From the NCBI RefSeq assembly GCF_030273445.1, contig NZ_CP120678.1, forward strand, positions 149,501-213,500: a stretch of DNA of 64,000 nt, in the 5' to 3' direction. Below, in pieces: positions 33,657-43,353 of this stretch (position 1 is its first letter; every line of letters starts with the position of its first letter). The notes below the pieces were generated by a model, which ran no database searches, was not told the origin of the DNA, and was given only the letters and a program-made list of their open reading frames with translations. The stretch is from Selenobaculum gibii (GTDB taxonomy: Bacteria; Bacillota; Negativicutes; ICN-92133). A program made the translations under genes and the position numbers.

Positions 33657-33700
33657 CTACATTCAGTGGTGATAGAAAATCCGCTGGATGTAGTTTTTTA
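33657..33700. terminator. Terminator between converging genes
   Basis: The stem ctacattcagtgg / ccgctggatgtag is followed by TTTTTTA. It can serve the 73-aa gene and possibly the opposing gene. Confidence 0.75.
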
Positions 33701-34537
33701 TATAGTTGAGAAATCGTTATTTTGCAATATTTCATCTATTTTTTGCATTGTAGAAAATATTTGAATTGACCAGTTTTTATCAGCGGCGTAAAGTTCATTA
33801 ACATCACGAATCGTGTGACCACGATAGTAGTCTCCGTCGATATAATGTGTGCGTAGAAATTGTGCGACATAAGCAATAGCATCTGCTTTAGAGGCAAATG
33901 CGATTGCATTTTCAGAAGTACTTGTATAAGCTGCAAAGCCAAATAAATTATTACGCTCTGTTGCTAGTGTGGATTTTCCCCAGTTTGATTCGTGAATTGC
34001 AATTGCAGCTAAGAAAACAGCATTGATTCCCGTATCTAATTCGGCATTAATAAACGACTCTCCTAATCCTTGCATAGGAGTATTTTTCAAAACATAGTTT
34101 AATTCAAATGCGGTTATTGCTGAGAGGGAAGTAATATCAAAGGTTTCTGGTGAGTAACGTTGGTAGTTTCGACTAGTTTTTGGCTTAGCACGATAGATTT
34201 TTGAGTTCAATTCAGCATCACAAAATCGAAGACGTGTGCTTTCAGGGGTGACGATTGTCTGGATAGTCAGCTTGCCGCGCGCACAAAAAAAATCTACGTA
34301 TAAATTGGTCAGAGAATTTTTCTTTTTTTGGACTTGCTTTGCTAAACTTCTAAGTTCAACGGTAAGAGTCGCGATTTTATTATTTGTAATTTCAAGGTTT
34401 TCTTTTACTGAGGTTATACCTATATAAGGCGATGAAACAATGGCATAAAAAAATATACTAAATATAAATAAAATTACTAGGCATAATGATATTATGTAAA
34501 GTAAATAATTTTTAAATAGTATGTATAGTATGTTCAT
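33698..34537 (-). CDS. Membrane-anchored glucosaminidase (GH73-like)
   Basis: The 279-residue product (ATG 34537; GTG 34546 possible) has one N-terminal membrane segment (about 8-32) and a short coiled coil (about 42-75). A C-terminal N-acetylglucosaminidase domain follows (about 150-270). AIHESNWGKSTLATERNNLF carries the expected catalytic Glu, and SKADAIAYVAQFLRTHYIDG follows. Enzymes of this kind cut the glycan backbone of peptidoglycan and act in the periplasm during growth or division. A signal-anchor rather than a cleaved signal peptide is predicted. It is a single-gene unit. Confidence 0.8.
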   Translation of the reverse strand: MNILYILFKNYLLYIISLCLVILFIFSIFFYAIVSSPYIGITSVKENLEITNNKIATLTVELRSLAKQVQKKKNSLTNLYVDFFCARGKLTIQTIVTPESTRLRFCDAELNSKIYRAKPKTSRNYQRYSPETFDITSLSAITAFELNYVLKNTPMQGLGESFINAELDTGINAVFLAAIAIHESNWGKSTLATERNNLFGFAAYTSTSENAIAFASKADAIAYVAQFLRTHYIDGDYYRGHTIRDVNELYAADKNWSIQIFSTMQKIDEILQNNDFSTI

Positions 34538-34644
34538 GGTGATCACCGCCTTATCTTTTAAGTTTAAGGATTAGGTGTAATCGGGATATGAAAAAGAGTA
34601 TTTTAAATTAATTATACAAAAAATAGCAAATAAACCCGAATAAA

Positions 34645-34693
34645 AAGACATCTAGGCAGGAAAAAAGAGATTTCAAACTTGCTTAGATGTCTA
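34645..34693 (-). terminator. Terminator after serC
   Basis: The minus-strand stem agacatctaagcaag / ctaggcagg...agatgtct region is followed by TTTTTATT, 28 bp after the serC stop. Confidence 0.7.
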
Positions 34694-34720
34694 ATATATT
34701 TTTAGTAATGTAATGATTAA

Positions 34721-35809
34721 TTAGCTGTTTTTACGCTGAAATTCTACCATGAAATCAGCTAATGCTTGACAGCCGGCTTTTGGCATTGCGTTGTAAATAG
34801 AAGCGCGAAGTCCGCCTACGGAACGATGACCTTTCAAACCGCCTAGACCTTTTTCAGTCGCTTCGGTAATAAATTGTTTTTCTAATTCTTCCGTTGGTAA
34901 GCGGAAGGTAGCATTCATGAAAGAGCGGCTCTCTTTTTGCGCATGTCCGCGATAGAACCCATTACTGTTATCGATAGCATCGTAAATAATAGCAGCTTTT
35001 TCTGCATTGCGTTTTGCCATAACTTCAAGGCCGCCGTTGTTTTTAATCCAGCGAACTACTTTGCCAAGCATATAGATACCAAATGCTGGGGGTGTGTTAT
35101 AAAGGGAATTATTTTTTGCATAAGTATCATAACGAAGCATTGCTGCAATATTTTCTGGCAAGTTTTCAATCATTGATTTACGAATTACAACTAAACAAAC
35201 ACCGGAAGGCCCAAGATTTTTTTGTGCGCCAGCATAAATCATGGAGAATTTTGAAAAATCAACCGGACGAGAAAGCATATCAGAGGACATATCTGCAATT
35301 AATGGAACACCGTTTGTTTCAGGAACGTATTTCCATTCCGTACCAAAAATTGTATTGTTATAGCAGATATGAAGATAAGCTGCGTTATCGCTTAATTTGA
35401 TATCTTCTTGTTTTGGAATATAAGTGAAGTTTGATTCTTCACTGGAAGCGGCAATGTGTGTTGCACCAAAAAGTTTTCCTTCTTTCAAGGCTTTTTTGGC
35501 AAAGGAGCCGGAAACTACGTAGTTCCCAATTTTTCCTGCTGTTAAAAAGTTCATTGGAATCATATCAAATTGCATACTTGCGCCGCCTTGGATGAATAAC
35601 ACTTCGTAGTCATCACCAAGTTTCATCAATTCTTTGATATCGGCAATTGCTTGATTATGTACAGCTTCATATGGTTTGGAACGGTGACTGATTTCCATAA
35701 TGGACATGCCTGTATTTTGAAAGTTTAATAATTCAGCCTGTGCCTCTTGAAGAACTTCAAGCGGTAGAACTGCTGGACCAGCGTTGAAATTAAAAATACG
35801 ATTATTCAA
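34721..35809 (-). CDS. serC: Phosphoserine aminotransferase
   Basis: This 362-residue PLP enzyme converts 3-phosphohydroxypyruvate and glutamate to phosphoserine, the second step of serine synthesis. Family features include FNAGPAVLPLEVL at the N-terminus, VLFIQGGASMQFDMIPMN, and the PLP-lysine segment MIYAGAQKNLGPSGVCLVVI with Lys near 196. A C-terminal GLKGHRSVGGLRASIYNAMP also matches. Length is typical. The start is TTG at 35809 with GAGGAGGT 9 bp upstream. It is divergent from serA, the first-step enzyme, across a 490-bp region that holds the serA T-box. Confidence 0.97.
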   Translation of the reverse strand: MNNRIFNFNAGPAVLPLEVLQEAQAELLNFQNTGMSIMEISHRSKPYEAVHNQAIADIKELMKLGDDYEVLFIQGGASMQFDMIPMNFLTAGKIGNYVVSGSFAKKALKEGKLFGATHIAASSEESNFTYIPKQEDIKLSDNAAYLHICYNNTIFGTEWKYVPETNGVPLIADMSSDMLSRPVDFSKFSMIYAGAQKNLGPSGVCLVVIRKSMIENLPENIAAMLRYDTYAKNNSLYNTPPAFGIYMLGKVVRWIKNNGGLEVMAKRNAEKAAIIYDAIDNSNGFYRGHAQKESRSFMNATFRLPTEELEKQFITEATEKGLGGLKGHRSVGGLRASIYNAMPKAGCQALADFMVEFQRKNS

Positions 35810-35916
35810 ATCAGGATACCTCCTCAGGTAACTTGTTTATTTTTTTGTTATATTCTAACGCTATTTTTACAAAATCGTCAAGGAAAAAATAAAAAATGTT
35901 TTTTTGAAAAATACAC

Positions 35917-35945
35917 TTGACGTTTGACGGAGGATAAAATATAAT
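35917..35945 (+). promoter_or_regulatory. Promoter of the serA T-box leader
   Basis: TTGACG (35917-35922), 17 bp, then TATAAT (35940-35945). It predicts a transcript start near 35952, just before the T-box. Confidence 0.75.
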
Positions 35946-35951
35946 TTAATA

Positions 35952-36213
35952 CATGATAAAAAAATAAAACAGTCATTTTATTGACTATTTGTAAATGCGA
36001 TGATGGGGAAGCGATTTAGCGATTACTTTTCAGAGAACCGGTGTTTGGTGAAAATCGGTAAGTGGTGTAGATTGTTCCGCCCCAGAGTATCTAATGATGA
36101 ATTAAGACGGGTTTCGCCCGATATAGCGGACTAGAGGAAGCATATTATGCTAACTTGGGTGGTACCGCGGAATATTAAAGTTTCGCCCCAATTGATTTGG
36201 GGCGAAACTTTTT
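35952..36213 (+). promoter_or_regulatory. T-box leader controlling serA
   Basis: The leader has the conserved T-box core aacttgggtggtaccgcgg (36151-36169). An antiterminator and terminator follow, with the stem gtttcgccccaattgatttggggcgaaac and a T-run ending near 36213. Stem-I elements AGAGAACCGG and GGTGAAAATCGG are also visible. The likely specifier is UCC within gttccgcccc near 36077, a serine codon followed by a purine, in keeping with the serA target. Uncharged tRNA-Ser would stabilise the antiterminator and switch serA on. Confidence 0.93.
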
Positions 36214-36296
36214 TGTATATATGCCAGATTCCGACTGTGCCAGCAAAGGAATCTATGGAATTTGATTTTAAGATAAGAAAAGGAGAGTTTTGTAAC

Positions 36297-37883
36297 ATGA
36301 TGAAAGTTTTAGTTGCCGATGGAGTTTCTCAAAAAGGGATAGACATTTTAAGTAAAGAGTTTGAAGTTGTAGAAAAACCAAAATTGACTGCGGAAGAATT
36401 ACTGGAAATGATTCCTGAATTTGATGCGTTAATCGTGCGTAGCGCATCTAAAGTAACAAAAGAAGTATTTGCAGCAGCAAAGAATCTTAAAGTTGTTGGT
36501 CGTGCTGGTGTTGGTGTAGATAACATTAACATCGAGGCTGCTACAGCGAAAGGTGTTATTGTTCTCAATGCGCCAGAAGGTAATACAATTGCAGCTACAG
36601 AACATACGATGGCAATGATGCTTTCAATGGCGAGAAATATTCCAATTGCCAATGAAACAACACAAAAAGGTGAATGGAATCGTAAAAAATATGTCGGTGT
36701 TGAACTTCGTGGAAAAACATTAGGTGTGATTGGTTTAGGCCGTATCGGTAGCGGTGTTGCAAAACGCGCCTTGGCTTTTGATATGGATGTTATTGGTTAC
36801 GATCCATATGTTAATGAAGAAAGAGCGCAAAACATGGGCATTGAACTCGGTACATTAGATGATATCTATACAAAAGCAGATTTCATTACAGTACATATGC
36901 CGCTTACAGCACAAACAAAGCATATGATAGGTAAAGAAACTTTTGCAAAAATGAAAAAAGGCGTTCGTTTAGTAAATTGTGCACGTGGTGGAATCATTGA
37001 AGAAGCTGCATTAGCTGAAGCTGTAAAAGACGGTATTGTAGCTGGTGCCGCAATTGACGTTTTTGAGAGTGAACCTATGGGCGAAAATCATCCATTACAA
37101 GGGCTAGAAAAAGTTGTACTTACACCTCACCTTGGTGCATCTACGGTAGAAGCGCAAATCGGGGTTGCAGTTGACGTTGCTTATGGGGTAGCAGCAGCAC
37201 TTCGCGGCGAACCTGTTTCAACTGCGGTAAATATGGCACCTGTTTCGGCTCAAGTAATGAAAACAATCAGACCTTACTTTGACTTGGCAGAACGTATGGG
37301 ATGTACAGTTCGTTCTTTAGCAGAAGGTGCAATTTCTGAAGTAGAAGTAGAATACAATGGTGAAATTACAAAAGTAGATACAAAAATGATTACAACTGCA
37401 GTTGTTAAAGGAATGTTAAACCCAATATTGCAGGATGCAGTAAACTATGTAAATGCGCCTGGTATTGCGAAAGAGCGCAATATTAAAGTGAAATCCGTTA
37501 AGAATGCAGAGGCAGATAATTTTGCAAATCTAATTACGGTACGTGTAAAAGCTGCGAAAAATGCGGTGGAAGTACAAGGGACATTATTCGGTGAAGAGGC
37601 TCGCATTGTTACAATTAATAAACATCGTGTAGATGTTGATCCCCATGCGAGAATCTTAATTTGCCCTCATATCAATTGCCCAGGTGTTATTGGTAAAGTT
37701 GGTTCTATTATGGGTGCTGCGGGTATTAATATTTCTGGTATGCAAGTGGGTAAAACAGATATTAAAGGAACAAATATTATGGTACTTACTATTGATAATG
37801 AAATTTCAGCGGATGTTCTTGCTGAGGTTGTTAGCGTACAAGGAATTTTTGATGCAAAATTAGTCAACTTTGACGTAGTTTGA
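36297..37883 (+). CDS. serA: D-3-phosphoglycerate dehydrogenase
   Basis: The start at 36297 (MMKVLVADGVSQKGIDIL) follows AGGAG; an open frame reaching back to 36147 merely crosses the T-box. The 528-residue enzyme catalyses the first step of serine synthesis. It has the N-terminal substrate half, the NAD-binding motif GLGRIGSGVAKRA (near 147-159), the catalytic His segment LTPHLGASTVEAQ (near 279-291), an intervening ASB domain, and a C-terminal ACT domain (ICPHINCPGVIGKVGSIMGA, about 455-528). This is the long form with allosteric feedback by serine. Expression is set by the T-box upstream. Confidence 0.97.
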   Translation: MMKVLVADGVSQKGIDILSKEFEVVEKPKLTAEELLEMIPEFDALIVRSASKVTKEVFAAAKNLKVVGRAGVGVDNINIEAATAKGVIVLNAPEGNTIAATEHTMAMMLSMARNIPIANETTQKGEWNRKKYVGVELRGKTLGVIGLGRIGSGVAKRALAFDMDVIGYDPYVNEERAQNMGIELGTLDDIYTKADFITVHMPLTAQTKHMIGKETFAKMKKGVRLVNCARGGIIEEAALAEAVKDGIVAGAAIDVFESEPMGENHPLQGLEKVVLTPHLGASTVEAQIGVAVDVAYGVAAALRGEPVSTAVNMAPVSAQVMKTIRPYFDLAERMGCTVRSLAEGAISEVEVEYNGEITKVDTKMITTAVVKGMLNPILQDAVNYVNAPGIAKERNIKVKSVKNAEADNFANLITVRVKAAKNAVEVQGTLFGEEARIVTINKHRVDVDPHARILICPHINCPGVIGKVGSIMGAAGINISGMQVGKTDIKGTNIMVLTIDNEISADVLAEVVSVQGIFDAKLVNFDVV

Positions 37884-37938
37884 GGAAGATTTTCTTCCTA
37901 TATAATATAGGAATAGATGAATAGTAAAATTAAGAGAT

Positions 37939-37979
37939 AAAAAATACAAGTCTTCAAAATAAAGACTTGTATTTTTTAT
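37939..37979 (+). terminator. Terminator after serA
   Basis: The perfect stem aaaaatacaagtctt / aagacttgtattttt is followed by TT. It can also work on the opposite strand. Confidence 0.85.
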
Positions 37980-38049
37980 CTCCATCTTTCATAGATTTTA
38001 TCATATGAGGTATAATGAAAATAATGAATTTTATTAATGAGGAAATAGA

Positions 38050-39294
38050 ATGAAAGAAATAGAGTTTTGTGAAAAAGTTCATCTACTTGGGGGAAAACTT
38101 TATATTGTCGGCGGCTGGGTGAGAGATTTATTAAGGGGGGTAGCTGCACACGATAAAGATTATGCTTTATGTGGAGTTTGTGAAGAGTCTTTTGTACAGA
38201 CATTCCCACAGGCAGTTCGTATAGGAAAAGCTTTTCCTGTGTATTTACTTACTGTTGATGAGAAAAAATGTGAAGTTGCTTTTGCGCGAAGTGAAATAAA
38301 ATCTGGTGATGGATATCGAGGGTTTTCTATTGTATTTGATTCTAAAATTACAATAGAAGAAGATTTGTATCGTAGGGATTCTACGATGAATAGTATTGCC
38401 TATGATGTAATGACAGAAGAGATTATTGATCCATATCATGGTGCAGAGGATATCAAAGCGAAACGAATTCGGGCTGTTTCTAAGCATTTTACCGATGATC
38501 CCGTAAGAGCGCTTCGGGCTGCGCGCCAAGCGGCGCAATTTGGTTTCGCTATTGATGATGTAACGATAGAGTATATGAAACAATGCCGTAGGGAGATCCA
38601 ACTGGAAGCAAAAGAACGATTGGTAGGAGAGTTGGAAAAAGCGCTGAAAACAGATATTCCATCAAGATTTTTTTCTGCATTGCGAGATGCAGAATTATTG
38701 GATGTGACATTTCCACATATTTATGCGCTTATTGGCAAAACGCAACCGAAGAAATATCATCCAGAGGGAGATGCGTTTGTGCATAGTATGCAAGTCTTAG
38801 ATAGAGTTGCCATGGAAAACAACCGTGTAGAGGTTCGTTTTGCCGCATTAGCACATGATATTGGAAAAGGGGTAACGCCAGCGGTCATGTTGCCACATCA
38901 TTATGGACATGAAAAAAAAGGCATAAAAGTTTTAAGTGAGTGGAATTTTCTAATGACATTACCGCGTCTATGGATAAAATGTGCGGATTTTGTGATTAAA
39001 GAGCATATGCGTGTCAATGTCATGAAACATGATGGGAAAATTGTTGATTTTATTATTGCGTTAGGGAAAAATCCGATTGGTGCAGATGGTTTTTCGGCCG
39101 TAATTCGGGCGGATAATGGAAGCTTACCAGAGTTTTTAATTCATTACGAATTTTATTTAGGTAAGTTAAGTCGGGTATGTGGGCATTCGGCACCACAAGG
39201 GTTGTCGGGAAATCAAATTGGTGCATGGGTTCGTAATGAACGTTTACGTCTTTATCAACAGCTCAGAACTCAGGTTGAAAATAATTGTGTGTGA
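38050..39294 (+). CDS. cca: CCA tRNA nucleotidyltransferase with HD domain
   Basis: This 414-residue enzyme adds or repairs the 3' CCA of tRNA. The class-II nucleotidyltransferase head has LYIVGGWVRDLLRGV and the DxD-type HDKDYAL. Further motifs are RRDSTMNSIAYD and DDPVRALRAARQAAQFGF. An HD phosphohydrolase domain (FAALAHDIGKG, near 250-260) follows, as in E. coli-type Cca. GAGGAAATAG precedes the ATG. It is flanked by terminators on both sides and so is probably monocistronic. Confidence 0.92.
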   Translation: MKEIEFCEKVHLLGGKLYIVGGWVRDLLRGVAAHDKDYALCGVCEESFVQTFPQAVRIGKAFPVYLLTVDEKKCEVAFARSEIKSGDGYRGFSIVFDSKITIEEDLYRRDSTMNSIAYDVMTEEIIDPYHGAEDIKAKRIRAVSKHFTDDPVRALRAARQAAQFGFAIDDVTIEYMKQCRREIQLEAKERLVGELEKALKTDIPSRFFSALRDAELLDVTFPHIYALIGKTQPKKYHPEGDAFVHSMQVLDRVAMENNRVEVRFAALAHDIGKGVTPAVMLPHHYGHEKKGIKVLSEWNFLMTLPRLWIKCADFVIKEHMRVNVMKHDGKIVDFIIALGKNPIGADGFSAVIRADNGSLPEFLIHYEFYLGKLSRVCGHSAPQGLSGNQIGAWVRNERLRLYQQLRTQVENNCV

Positions 39295-39322
39295 AAATTG
39301 CTGAAAAAATCAATAAATTATA

Positions 39323-39360
39323 TAAAAACGTTGAATTTCATTTGAAATTCAACGTTTTTA
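39323..39360. terminator. Bidirectional terminator overlapping a stop codon
   Basis: The stem aaaaacgttgaatttca / tgaaattcaacgttttt separates cca from the converging HAD gene. The last HAD codons and stop (39338) lie inside the stem. Confidence 0.88.
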
Positions 39361-39997
39361 TATATTCAAGAATATTGATTTCATGAATCGAAGAAATGAT
39401 TTTATCTGCTTGACTTAAATCTTGTTTCCCAGAGTTTGGGTTGGCAAATCCAACGCATTTCATTGCTGCAGCTTTTGCAGCGATTGTGCCACTTTTTGAA
39501 TCTTCAATGACAAGGCAATTTGCTGGTTCAACGCATAATAGGTGAGCAGCTTTGAGAAATATATCAGGTGCAGGTTTACTATTTTCAATATCGTCTCCGC
39601 TGACAATTACATCGAAATAATCGTGTAGCCCAAATTTATCAACAACAGTATTAATAAATAATCGCTCTGATGATGAAGCAATCGCTGTTTTTATTTTATG
39701 TTTTTTTAAACTTGCTAATAATTCTCGAATGCCGGTGATTGGTTCATCATCTAGTTTTTTTATTTCTCGAATAATAATATCGCGTTGATAGGCTGCTATT
39801 TCAGCTATGGTCTGCTTTAATTGATATAATTCTCTTGTCTTGGTAAATACGGACATACTTGTCATTCCGGTATAGTCTTCGGGACAATCGAGAAATTCTG
39901 TTATACCAAATTCTCGTAACATATCTGCATGAATTTTATTGTAGATTGGTTCGCTGTCGATAATGACTCCGTCCATATCAAAAATAACAGCTTTCAT
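39338..39997 (-). CDS. HAD-superfamily phosphatase / beta-phosphoglucomutase-like
   Basis: The 219-residue protein has all HAD motifs: FDMDGVIIDSEP (nucleophile Asp and acid/base Asp near residues 8-10), IASSSER (motif II), Lys in SGDDIENSKPAPDIF (motif III) and VIEDSKSGTIAAKAA (motif IV). The small helical cap between motifs I and II places it with the beta-phosphoglucomutase/phosphatase-like subgroup. The substrate cannot be told. Stacked regulatory features are absent. GAGGATATTTT precedes the ATG, and the gene ends inside a terminator shared with cca. Confidence 0.85.
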   Translation of the reverse strand: MKAVIFDMDGVIIDSEPIYNKIHADMLREFGITEFLDCPEDYTGMTSMSVFTKTRELYQLKQTIAEIAAYQRDIIIREIKKLDDEPITGIRELLASLKKHKIKTAIASSSERLFINTVVDKFGLHDYFDVIVSGDDIENSKPAPDIFLKAAHLLCVEPANCLVIEDSKSGTIAAKAAAMKCVGFANPNSGKQDLSQADKIISSIHEINILEYIKTLNFK

Positions 39998-40124
39998 AAA
40001 ATATCCTCCTCAAAATGTTTACTATATCTCTATTATATATGATTTTGTAAAGTGTTGTTCCAATTTTTTCAAAAACTTCCTAGGATGCTATATTCTTATG
40101 ACTTTTGTCGGATTTTATAATATA

Positions 40125-42230
40125 ATGATAGCAAAAGGTGGTGATACCATTAGAATATGCAGAGTAATAAAAATTATTATATTGTTTTTATCATTAATGA
40201 TACTCGTTCAGCCAGTCAATGGCTATACTGAGGAGGAAAAAGAATTAATACGCGTTGGATATTTTTTATTTGATGGATATAACGATATTTATGGTATAGA
40301 TCAAAAAGATGGTTATGGGTATGAATATTTACAAAAAATTACAGAGTTCACCAATTGGAAATATGAATATGTTTCAGGAACATGGCAAGAACAATTAGCT
40401 ATGTTAGAAAAAGGTGAAATTGATATATTAGGTGCAGCACAATATACAGATGAAAGAGCACGAATTTTTGATTATCCAAATTTTGAAAGTGGTATGAGCG
40501 CTACAGGGATTTATGTGAGACAGGACAATGAAAATTTTGAATATGGCGAAGTTGAAAAATTAGATGGATTAACTGTTGGTCTTATGGCAGGCAGTGATGA
40601 CAACCACGTATTTGAAAATTTTTGCAAAGCAAAGAATATTCATACAAAAAATATTTATTTTGGCAGTCAGCAGGATATAGTGACTGCGTTAAATGAAGGT
40701 AGAATTGATGCTTTTGTTTCGGATAATCTTAGAAATTTAAAAACAGAGAAGTTATTAATGAGTTTTGAACCAGTCAAGTCCTATTTTATTACGACAAAAG
40801 GGAATAAACACATTTTGGATAAGCTTAATTTTGCTCTCGCTGAAATAAAAAAAGAAAATCCTGATTATGATAAGGAGCTATTTGCTAAGTATTACGGGAA
40901 AATTGATACAAAGATGCATGTCTATACGAAAGAGGAGAGGGCATATATTAGGGAACATCCTATCCTTAAAGTAGGTTATGTTGTTAATGATTATCCAATG
41001 GAGTACTTTGATGAAAAAGATAAAAAGCCTAAAGGGATAATGATAGATATTATGGATTTGATTGCAGAATATAGTGGAATTAAGTTTGAATATGTAGGCT
41101 ATAAGGGATATATAGATTTATTAGAAGGACTAAAAAAAGAAGAAATTAATATAGCTAGTCAGTTTCCCAACAATGTTGCTCTAGTTGAGAAGTACCAAGC
41201 GTTGTTAACAAAACCTTATATGCATATTTTTCAAACGTTGCTTTCTATAGATGATAGACCATTAAAAATGGACACGACTATTGCTATTCCGGAAGATCGA
41301 ATTGATTTAATTTATTATATTGAAAGACTTTATCCCGAGGTAAATATTATACGGTCAAGAAATTATGATGATTCTGTTAGCAGAGTTGAACGCGGAGAAG
41401 CTGACTTTGCTTTACAGAATTTATATATGATGGAAGATATTATGCGGAATCGCGGGCAGATAAAGAACTTTGAAAAGAAGATTTTGACCGATGAAAAGTT
41501 GCTTCCTTGTTTAGCGGTGAATCGTGAAAATGGAAATATATTACCGCGTATTCTTAATAAAAGTATCGCTCGCATTAGTTTTGTTGATATTGATACTATC
41601 ATATTGGGAAATACAAGGATAAAACAAGATTCCTTGCAAAATTTTTTTTTGCAGTGTTATTATCAAGGGATTGCTGTTACATTATTTGGAGTTATTGCAA
41701 TTTTAATTACAATTATTTTAGCCAAAAATCGTAAAGTGATAAAATTGCAAAGATTGGCGGAAACTGATGGGTTAAGTGATATGTATAATCGTGACGGGAT
41801 AAAAAAAGAGATAAATAAGTTGCTTCGTAGTGGAATATCTTATCGTAGAGTGTTATTTATTATTGATATTGACCATTTTAAGGCGTTGAATGATACGTAT
41901 GGACATCCTTTTGGCGATGAAATTATTCAATTGGTATCGAAATGTTTGAAGGAGCAATTTGAAGGAAGAGGAATTTTTGGCAGATTAGGAGGAGATGAAT
42001 TTGTCGTATTCCTCAATGTTATTGAGAAAGAAGAAGATATTGCAAAAGAAGCGATGCGGTTAAACAGAGCCTTTCGTAATATACAAAATAGTAAATCATG
42101 CAAGTTAACTTGTAGTATTGGAATTGCTAAGTTCCCTGAAAGTGGCTATAATTTTGATACTTTATATGAGTCGGCAGATAAAGCTTTATATTATGCAAAA
42201 CAACAGGGGCGGAATACGTATAGTTTTTAA
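40125..42230 (+). CDS. Diguanylate cyclase with tandem periplasmic SBP-type sensor domains
   Basis: The ~700-residue membrane protein starts with a signal-anchor segment. Two bacterial solute-binding domains of family 3 follow (about 45-260, LIRVGYFLFDGYNDIYGIDQ; and about 275-500, LKVGYVVNDYPMEYFDEKDK). Then come a membrane helix (GIAVTLFGVIAILITIILA) and a GGDEF domain (about 545-700). The catalytic LGGDEFVVF is intact; RxxD for product inhibition is not obvious. It should make cyclic-di-GMP in response to an amino acid-like ligand outside. The start is uncertain: ATG 40125 has no ribosome site, whereas AAGGTGGTGAT (40136-40146) lies 2-3 bp before an in-frame ATT at 40149. Confidence 0.88.
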   Translation: MIAKGGDTIRICRVIKIIILFLSLMILVQPVNGYTEEEKELIRVGYFLFDGYNDIYGIDQKDGYGYEYLQKITEFTNWKYEYVSGTWQEQLAMLEKGEIDILGAAQYTDERARIFDYPNFESGMSATGIYVRQDNENFEYGEVEKLDGLTVGLMAGSDDNHVFENFCKAKNIHTKNIYFGSQQDIVTALNEGRIDAFVSDNLRNLKTEKLLMSFEPVKSYFITTKGNKHILDKLNFALAEIKKENPDYDKELFAKYYGKIDTKMHVYTKEERAYIREHPILKVGYVVNDYPMEYFDEKDKKPKGIMIDIMDLIAEYSGIKFEYVGYKGYIDLLEGLKKEEINIASQFPNNVALVEKYQALLTKPYMHIFQTLLSIDDRPLKMDTTIAIPEDRIDLIYYIERLYPEVNIIRSRNYDDSVSRVERGEADFALQNLYMMEDIMRNRGQIKNFEKKILTDEKLLPCLAVNRENGNILPRILNKSIARISFVDIDTIILGNTRIKQDSLQNFFLQCYYQGIAVTLFGVIAILITIILAKNRKVIKLQRLAETDGLSDMYNRDGIKKEINKLLRSGISYRRVLFIIDIDHFKALNDTYGHPFGDEIIQLVSKCLKEQFEGRGIFGRLGGDEFVVFLNVIEKEEDIAKEAMRLNRAFRNIQNSKSCKLTCSIGIAKFPESGYNFDTLYESADKALYYAKQQGRNTYSF

Positions 42231-42231
42231 A

Positions 42232-42276
42232 AAAGAAAAAAACCAAACTTTAAAATATTTTAGAGTTTGGTTTTTT
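42232..42276. terminator. Bidirectional terminator
   Basis: The stem aaaccaaactttaaaat / attttagagtttggttt (one mismatch) has A and T runs on both flanks. The last codons of the converging DMT gene lie within it. Confidence 0.88.
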
Positions 42277-43209
42277 CGTAATCAGCTGATTTTGCCAAAG
42301 ATTAAATGTTCTTTCTAAATTAATTATTAGAATTGCGCTAATAATAATACTGCCGCCTAATAATTGAATAGGTAAAACTGTTTCGCCCAGAATCAGTGAA
42401 CCCGCAATAACGCCAACGATTGGAACGAGGCTTAGATAAATCGTTGTAATTGTAACGTCAAGGATTTTTAGTGCGTAAACGTAAAGATAATTTCCTAGTG
42501 CGGAACAGAACACAGCAAGAAAAATGACTTGCGCTAATGCAAGGGGGGAGAAAGGTTGCCATTTTTGATATTCAAAGCAGGCGAGCGGTAATAGTGTAAT
42601 TGTAGCAAAAATAGTTTGGTAAGTTACAATGCAAAGGCTGCTATATTTATGTTGTATTTTTTTACTGAGTAGAGTGAAAACTGCCCAAGAAAACATTGCA
42701 CCGATCATAAGCATATTCCCTTTAAAATTATTTGAATCTAAAGATAAATCTCCGTTAGCGGTAATTGTAAGGTAGGCTCCGATTAAACCGACGGCAGAAC
42801 CGATAAATTCTAATCCTGATAAACGTGCTTTGAAAAAGATTACGTTAAGTGCAATCGCCATAATTGGAGTTAGGCAAGAGATTAAAGAAGCATTGGACGC
42901 ACTTGTTAAACTAAGCGCAGTATTTTCAAAACAGAAATAGCTGGTGATGCCAACAAATCCTGCAATTGCTAGGGGTAAGTAATCCGATTTGGATATCTTT
43001 GTTTGTGGTGCGTTAATTTTTAAGCCACAGTAAAGGATAATTGAAGTGATAAAAAAGCGAATAAAAGCGAGTGTAATCGGTGGGATTTCATGAACGGCTA
43101 TCTTTATACTGATAAATGAACTGCCCCATATCAATACAATAAGGAGCATAATCAAGTTAGCAATGCATTTTAATTTGGTATCTGGTGTTTTAGTATCCTT
43201 AGGAATCAT
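42250..43209 (-). CDS. EamA-type DMT transporter
   Basis: This 319-residue integral membrane protein has ten predicted helices arranged as two EamA repeats (about 15-150 and 165-300). Typical motifs are IWGSSFISIKIAVHEIPPIT and FIRFFITSIILYCGL at the start, and ALLGNYLYVYAL-like and PIVGVIAGSLILGETVLPIQ in the second half. Members export or import metabolites such as amino acids. The substrate is not predictable. It is transcribed away from the rubredoxin-fusion gene, with 144 bp between the starts. Confidence 0.9.
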   Translation of the reverse strand: MIPKDTKTPDTKLKCIANLIMLLIVLIWGSSFISIKIAVHEIPPITLAFIRFFITSIILYCGLKINAPQTKISKSDYLPLAIAGFVGITSYFCFENTALSLTSASNASLISCLTPIMAIALNVIFFKARLSGLEFIGSAVGLIGAYLTITANGDLSLDSNNFKGNMLMIGAMFSWAVFTLLSKKIQHKYSSLCIVTYQTIFATITLLPLACFEYQKWQPFSPLALAQVIFLAVFCSALGNYLYVYALKILDVTITTIYLSLVPIVGVIAGSLILGETVLPIQLLGGSIIISAILIINLERTFNLWQNQLITKKPNSKIF

Positions 43210-43353
43210 GTAGGTTCTCCATATCTTTATATGTTTAAATGTGGCTATGAAAAAAAGGAATTCGCTAGCAAATGCCGAATACCTTTAATTTGATGATGGG
43301 CTATTAATTAATAATAATTATTTTTTTTTTTTTGAAATAGAGGAGGCTTTTTT

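Noticed and set aside
36147-36296. N-terminal extension of SerA
   Set aside because: The extra codons cross the T-box antiterminator and terminator; a ribosome site marks the start at 36297.
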